Origin: Ramlibacter sp.
GTDB taxonomy: Bacteria > Pseudomonadota > Gammaproteobacteria > Burkholderiales > Burkholderiaceae_C
Assembly (NCBI GenBank): GCA_019635435.1
Contig: JAHBZM010000001.1
Coordinates: 3,534,001-3,598,000, forward strand
DNA: 64,000 bases
Direction: 5' to 3'
Both the position numbers and the translations under genes were made by a program. How positions within the stretch are numbered: the stretch's first letter is position 1; each line of letters begins with the position of its first letter. Below are positions 60,154 to 64,000 of the stretch, one piece after another. The notes below the pieces were generated by a model that made no database searches, was not told the origin of the DNA, and worked only from the letters and a program-made list of their open reading frames with translations.

Positions 60154-60519
60154 ATGAAATCCCCTGTCATCACCGTCTACGGCATCCCCAATTGCGACAC
60201 CGTCAAGAAGGCGCGCGCCTGGCTTGACCAGCACGCCGTGGCCTACCAGTTCCATGACTTCAAGAAGCAGGGCGTGCCGGCCGATCGGCTGGCACGCTGG
60301 ACCCGTGAGGCCGGCTGGGAGACCGTGCTCAACCGCAAGGGCACCACCTGGCGCAAGCTCGAGCCCGCCACCCAGGCCGGCGTGCAGGATGCAGACACGG
60401 CCCAGGCCCTGATGCTGGCGCAGGCCAGCGTCATCAAGCGGCCGGTGGTGGAATGGCCCACCGCCCTCACCGTCGGCTTTGACCCCGTCCGCTGGGCGGA
60501 ACTGGCCGCCGCCGTCTGA
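60154..60519 (+). CDS. ArsC/Spx-family reductase-like protein (YffB type)
   Basis: 121-residue thioredoxin-fold protein. VYGIPNCDTVKKARAWLDQH has the single N-terminal Cys of the YffB group rather than the CxxC of Spx; WRKLEP and IKRPVVEW complete the family pattern. It probably acts as a glutathione-dependent thiol reductase rather than an arsenate reductase. ATG 60142, four codons upstream, is an alternative start. Confidence 0.88.
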   Translation: MKSPVITVYGIPNCDTVKKARAWLDQHAVAYQFHDFKKQGVPADRLARWTREAGWETVLNRKGTTWRKLEPATQAGVQDADTAQALMLAQASVIKRPVVEWPTALTVGFDPVRWAELAAAV

Positions 60520-60634
60520 GCCGCAAAGGCCACGCCCGCGCCAACTTTTACCGATGATTTACTGAACTGCGGCTGGAATTTGCACTCCAACTGCTTAAAA
60601 TTTCAGCATGCCAGTCAGAAAGGCGAGGTTCGTC

Positions 60635-61336
60635 ATGTTTCACAAAACCATTCCCAGCAGTTCCATTCTTGCCGGCCTGGCGCTGGTCGCCGGCGGCGCG
60701 CAGGCCCAGCAAGCCCAGCCGGCCCAGGAAGAGGGCCGCGTCATTTCCAGCACCCCCGTGATCCAGCAGGTCGCCGTGCCGCGGCAGGTCTGCAACAACC
60801 AGCAGGTGGTGGTGCCGCAGCAGAAATCCGGCGCGGGCGCCGCCATGGGAGCCCTGGCCGGTGGCGCCATGGGCAATGCCATTGGCAATGGCACGGGCCG
60901 CGCCGCGGCCACGATCCTCGGGGTTGTGGGCGGCGCCATCCTGGGCGACCGGATCGAAGGCGCGCCTGCCGGCCAGGTCCAGAACGTGCAGCAATGCAGC
61001 ACGCAGACCTTCTACGAAAACCGCACGGTCGCCTACAACGTGGTCTATGAGTACGCAGGCAAGCAATACAGCGTGCAGATGCCGAACGACCCGGGCCCCT
61101 ACGTCAAGCTGCAGATCACCCCCGTGAGCAGCGCGGCGCCCCAGGTGGAGCCACCAGCGGTTGTTGCTTCGGCCGCCCCCTACGGGGTGATCCAGCAAGG
61201 GGTGGTGGTCGCGCCCGCGCCCGTGGTGTACGCCCGTCCGTATTACCAGCCCTATTACCCGCCAGTGAGCCTGTCGCTGGACCTGGGCTATTACCGCGGC
61301 TATGGCCACCACGGCCACGGCGGCCACTGGCGCTGA
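60635..61336 (+). CDS. Glycine-zipper 2TM exported protein
   Basis: 233-residue envelope protein. A signal peptide (ending GGAQAQQ) is followed by a region with paired Cys, then a glycine-zipper (GAGAAMGALAGGAMGNAIGNGTGRAAATILGVVGGAILGDRI, about residues 68-110) that can form two membrane helices, as in SlyB/17-kDa antigen relatives. The C-terminus is Tyr/Pro/His-rich (YYQPYYPP, GHHGHGGHWR). GAGG precedes ATG 60635. It converges with the anti-sigma factor gene. An envelope-structure role is inferred. Confidence 0.85.
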   Translation: MFHKTIPSSSILAGLALVAGGAQAQQAQPAQEEGRVISSTPVIQQVAVPRQVCNNQQVVVPQQKSGAGAAMGALAGGAMGNAIGNGTGRAAATILGVVGGAILGDRIEGAPAGQVQNVQQCSTQTFYENRTVAYNVVYEYAGKQYSVQMPNDPGPYVKLQITPVSSAAPQVEPPAVVASAAPYGVIQQGVVVAPAPVVYARPYYQPYYPPVSLSLDLGYYRGYGHHGHGGHWR

Positions 61337-61363
61337 CAAAAGCTGCAGCGGCAGCCGCCGCGC

Positions 61364-62161
61364 TCAGGACCCGGTCTGCAGCAGCGCGCCCTTGAACAGC
61401 ACCGGCCCGGTGGGGCCACCCTCTCCCGGCACGCCGCCCCGGGGCTCCAGGCTGATGGCCAATGCGGGCACCTCGCGCACCTGGCCTTCAGCCGCCGTCA
61501 GGCGAATCACCTTGTCGTGACCCAGAACGCCCAGTGACTTGGGCCCTCCGGACGGTGGCAGTGCCCACAGCTGCAGGGACTTGTCCTCGGCCTCCTGGTA
61601 GCCACCCACCCGCTTGAGCGTCAGCCGCTGGCTTTTGGGGTCGAACGTGACCAGCATCGAGGGGTCGGCCTTGCCGTCGGCCAGCACCGCCACGTATTCA
61701 ATGGCCGGTGTCGCCTGCAGCTGGGCCAGCAGCCTGGCCTTGTCCTGCTCGCTCCGGGCAATCTGGCCTCCCTGGTGATCCACCTGGCGGCTCAGGTTCA
61801 CGCCCACCACGACCGCCGCCACGCTGGCCAGGCCCGCGGCCAGCGCCGCGCCGCGCCAGAGGCCGAGCGCGCGCCTGAGTTTGTCAAGCATGGGCGCCTC
61901 CTGCGCGGACCGGGTGGCCGCTTGGTCGCTGGTGGCCAGCAGGTTTTCAATGCGCTTCCAGACATTGGGGCTGGGCATTTCCATGGCCTGCAGTTCGGTC
62001 ATGGAGGCGAACCGCTCCTGCCAGATCAGGGCATGGGTGCGCACCGTCGCGCTCTGGCGCGCCAGGCTTTCAAAACGGCGGCGCGCCCCGCCGCGCAGCG
62101 TGCCCAGGGCGTAGCCCGCCGCCAGCTGGTCAAGGAGTGAGGGGTTGTTGATGATGTTCAT
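61364..62161 (-). CDS. Anti-sigma factor of the RskA family
   Basis: 265-residue membrane anti-sigma factor. The N-terminal region LLDQLAAGYALGTLRGGARRRFESLARQ is the sigma-binding helix pair and carries no zinc-site HxxxCxxC; NVWKRIENLL follows. One transmembrane helix at about 102-123 leads to a periplasmic RskA domain ending QLWALPPSGGPKSLGVLG and LAISLEPRGGVPGEGGPTGPVLFKG. The sigma gene ends 11 bp upstream. Regulated proteolysis under envelope or oxidative stress would free the sigma factor. Confidence 0.92.
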   Translation of the reverse strand: MNIINNPSLLDQLAAGYALGTLRGGARRRFESLARQSATVRTHALIWQERFASMTELQAMEMPSPNVWKRIENLLATSDQAATRSAQEAPMLDKLRRALGLWRGAALAAGLASVAAVVVGVNLSRQVDHQGGQIARSEQDKARLLAQLQATPAIEYVAVLADGKADPSMLVTFDPKSQRLTLKRVGGYQEAEDKSLQLWALPPSGGPKSLGVLGHDKVIRLTAAEGQVREVPALAISLEPRGGVPGEGGPTGPVLFKGALLQTGS

Positions 62162-62172
62162 CGTGATGCGGC

Positions 62173-62802
62173 TCAGGCAAATCGGGCCATGCAGCCACGC
62201 AGTTGTTCCAGACCGCGGCGGATCCAGGTTTTGACCGTGCCCAGCGGCAGCTTGAGTTGCTCGGACAGCTCGCCATGGCTCAGGTCGCGCAGGTAGGCCA
62301 GGCTCACGACCTCGCGCTGCCTGGCTTCCAGCTTGCGCAGGCACTCGTGCAAGGCCCAGGCCTGTTCGCTGGCCTGGGTGGTGTCCATGGGGTTGGCGGC
62401 ATCGCTGGCCAGGGTATCGCTCATCATGTCGTCTAGCTCCAGCGCGGCATCGGCCCGTTCGCTGGCGCGGCGGCGAAGAAAATCAAGCGCGCGGCTGCGC
62501 ACGATCACGCCCATCCAGGCCATCGGCGGGCTCAGCACGGCCTTGTAATCGCCCGAGATGCGCCAGATGTTGAGGTAGGCCTCCTGGAGCACGTCTTCGG
62601 CCCAGTCACGGTTGCCCACGACGCGCAACGCCACGCCGTAGAGCTTGGAGCTGGTCAGGTCGTAGAGCGCCCGCAGGGCCGCCGCGCTGTCGGCTTGCCG
62701 CGCTTCGCCGCCGTCGGAATGGCGGGCAGCGATGCGGTTGATCAGGGCGATCAGGTGGAGGTCTTGGGGTTCAGTGGCCATAAGGGGATTGTCGGGCTTC
62801 AT
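62173..62802 (-). CDS. ECF sigma factor (SigK-like)
   Basis: 209-residue ECF sigma factor. Region 2 includes ALYDLTSSKLYGVALRVVGNRDWAEDVLQEAYLNIWR and MGVIVRSRALDFLRRR; region 4 is REVVSLAYLRDLSHGELSEQLKLPLGTVKTWIRRGLEQLRGC. It pairs with the RskA protein directly downstream, the standard SigK-RskA operon. ATG 62781 is an alternative start; neither has a clear ribosome site. Targets are not identifiable in the window. Confidence 0.93.
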   Translation of the reverse strand: MKPDNPLMATEPQDLHLIALINRIAARHSDGGEARQADSAAALRALYDLTSSKLYGVALRVVGNRDWAEDVLQEAYLNIWRISGDYKAVLSPPMAWMGVIVRSRALDFLRRRASERADAALELDDMMSDTLASDAANPMDTTQASEQAWALHECLRKLEARQREVVSLAYLRDLSHGELSEQLKLPLGTVKTWIRRGLEQLRGCMARFA

Positions 62803-62955
62803 GTCCAGTACGCAAAACCCCGGCGCGCGGATTCAGGGTTTTGTCACCCCTGCCCTTCAGGGCGCACCCTCACGGCACCTCACAGCGAGCGACGACCAGC
62901 CGGTTAAAATTGTGGGTTTAGCCCAACAACCCGGCACGCCCGCGCGTGCATGCCC

Positions 62956-63273
62956 ATGACGACCGAAAAAATCGACGGCGTATCCGTCACCACCCAGGCC
63001 AATGTTTACTTTGACGGCAAGTGTGTCAGCCACGGCATCACCCTGGCCGACGGCACCAAAAAGTCGGTGGGCGTGATCCTGCCGGCCACGTTGACCTTCA
63101 ACACCGGCGCGCCCGAGGTCATGGAATGCGTGGCCGGTGCCTGCGAGTACCGGCTGGCCGGCAGCGATGCCTGGATCAAGTCGTCCGCGGGGCAAAGCTT
63201 CAGCGTCCCGGGCAAGTCGCAGTTCGACATCCGCGTGGCCGAGGCCTACCACTACATCTGCCATTTCGGCTGA
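62956..63273 (+). CDS. ppnP: Pyrimidine/purine nucleoside phosphorylase
   Basis: 105-residue cupin-fold phosphorylase (former DUF1255) that splits nucleosides to base and ribose 1-phosphate. NVYFDGKCVSHGITLADGTKKSVGVILPATLTF and the C-terminal FDIRVAEAYHYICHF are the family pattern at full length. ATG 62950 is an alternative start two codons upstream. It lies 14 bp before argG and may share its transcript. Confidence 0.93.
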   Translation: MTTEKIDGVSVTTQANVYFDGKCVSHGITLADGTKKSVGVILPATLTFNTGAPEVMECVAGACEYRLAGSDAWIKSSAGQSFSVPGKSQFDIRVAEAYHYICHFG

Positions 63274-63287
63274 AAGCAAAGTCCACC

Positions 63288-64000
63288 ATGGCAACCATTC
63301 TGCAGAACCTCCCCATCGGCCAGAAGGTCGGCATCGCGTTTTCAGGCGGGCTGGACACCAGCGCCGCGCTGCTCTGGATGAAGCTCAAGGGCGCCGTGCC
63401 CTATGCCTACACCGCCAACCTGGGCCAGCCCGACGAGCCCGATTACGACGCCATTCCGCGCAAGGCCATGGAATACGGCGCGGAAAAAGCCCGCCTGATC
63501 GACTGCCGCCTGCAACTCGCGCATGAAGGCATTGCCGCCCTGCAGTGCGGCGCCTTCCACATTTCCACGGGCGGCATCACCTACTTCAACACCACGCCGC
63601 TGGGGCGCGCGGTGACGGGCACCATGCTGGTGTCGGCCATGCGCGAGGACGACGTCAACATCTGGGGCGACGGCAGCACCTTCAAGGGCAACGACATCGA
63701 GCGCTTCTATCGCTACGGCCTGCTGACCAACCCGAGCCTGAGGATCTACAAGCCCTGGCTGGACCAGCTGTTCATTGACGAACTGGGTGGCCGGTCGGAA
63801 ATGTCGGCGTTCATGACACAGCACGGCTTCGGCTACAAGATGAGCGCCGAGAAGGCCTACAGCACTGACAGCAACATGCTGGGCGCCACCCACGAAGCCA
63901 AGGACCTGGAGCACCTGAACAGCGGCATCCGCATCGTCAACCCCATCATGGGCGTGGCCTTCTGGAAGGAAGACGTGCCGGTCAAGGCCGAGGAAGTCAC
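63288..64000 (+). CDS. argG: Argininosuccinate synthase (partial, 3' end outside window)
   Basis: The first 237 residues are present; the gene runs off the right edge. The enzyme joins citrulline and aspartate using ATP in arginine synthesis. KVGIAFSGGLDTSAALLWMK is the N-type ATP-pyrophosphatase loop, and TTPLGRAVTGTMLVSAMREDDVNIWGDGSTFKGNDIERFYRYGLL is typical of the E. coli type ArgG. ATG 63288 is the first possible start after ppnP. Confidence 0.96.
   Translation, partial: MATILQNLPIGQKVGIAFSGGLDTSAALLWMKLKGAVPYAYTANLGQPDEPDYDAIPRKAMEYGAEKARLIDCRLQLAHEGIAALQCGAFHISTGGITYFNTTPLGRAVTGTMLVSAMREDDVNIWGDGSTFKGNDIERFYRYGLLTNPSLRIYKPWLDQLFIDELGGRSEMSAFMTQHGFGYKMSAEKAYSTDSNMLGATHEAKDLEHLNSGIRIVNPIMGVAFWKEDVPVKAEEV

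Overview
The window looks like a chromosomal segment of a betaproteobacterium, most likely a Comamonadaceae member (Polaromonas/Rhodoferax/Variovorax type). This rests on very high GC coding sequence, the linked metZ-purF-cvpA-SPOR-folC genes, the pcm-rhodanese-tolC trio, Entner-Doudoroff sugar metabolism and a PpnP-ArgG junction. The assignment is inferred from gene content, since no rRNA or species marker is present. No CRISPR array, prophage or intact insertion sequence was seen.

Region by region. 1-6.2 kb: a sugar-acid catabolic locus, with a TRAP transporter small subunit (cut by the left edge), a FadR-type regulator, an IlvD/Edd dehydratase, two unrelated 2-keto-3-deoxy sugar-acid kinases, a KDPGal aldolase and an SDR dehydrogenase, all tightly overlapped. 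6.3-15 kb: an SDR, a membrane J-domain protein, a MarR/MFS/thioesterase divergon, a large secreted lysyl-endopeptidase-like lipoprotein, gloA and an esterase. 15-17.5 kb: edd-eda with a HexR-like box. 17.6-22.2 kb: chaC, a MocA-like protein with a two-subunit molybdenum hydroxylase, and pdxH. 22.2-31 kb: a second repeat lipoprotein, a bufferin (bufA-bufB-bufC) metallophore operon, an AEC transporter, a divergent transthyretin-like protein, and a TonB receptor with a His-rich small protein and msrA. 31-41.8 kb: LysR-gcdH, YdcF, and a TetR-controlled RND efflux operon followed by pcm, rhodanese and tolC. 41.8-48.9 kb: LPS genes waaA-waaC-phosphomannomutase, then alkylation repair (Ada/AlkA fusion, Ogt) and a DMT exporter. 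49-53.3 kb: a LprI-domain protein, a lipoprotein carboxylesterase and three tRNAs (Ala, Glu, Asp). 53.3-64 kb: gltX, metZ-purF-cvpA-SPOR-folC, an ArsC-like protein, a glycine-zipper protein, a SigK/RskA pair, ppnP and the start of argG.

The most striking observation is a family of nine short dispersed elements. Each starts with a 17-nt imperfect palindrome (GCTAT-N7-ATAGC type). Eight of them carry a GGACT-like core exactly 20 nt after it and usually a T-rich end. Seven lie inside protein-coding genes and are read through without a stop, always with the same codon phase (GCT = Ala first), whichever strand the gene is on. One of these seven also forms the dgoA stop/SDR start junction, and two others abut or lie just upstream of start codons. 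They resemble in behaviour, not in sequence, the protein-coding palindromic elements known from Rickettsia. A different REP-like sequence sits in frame inside the RND pump gene. Other points are a probable ATC start codon, a hairpin covering the start of a TonB receptor gene, a bufferin locus without its usual DoxX partner, and a transthyretin-like protein lacking key hydroxyisourate hydrolase residues.
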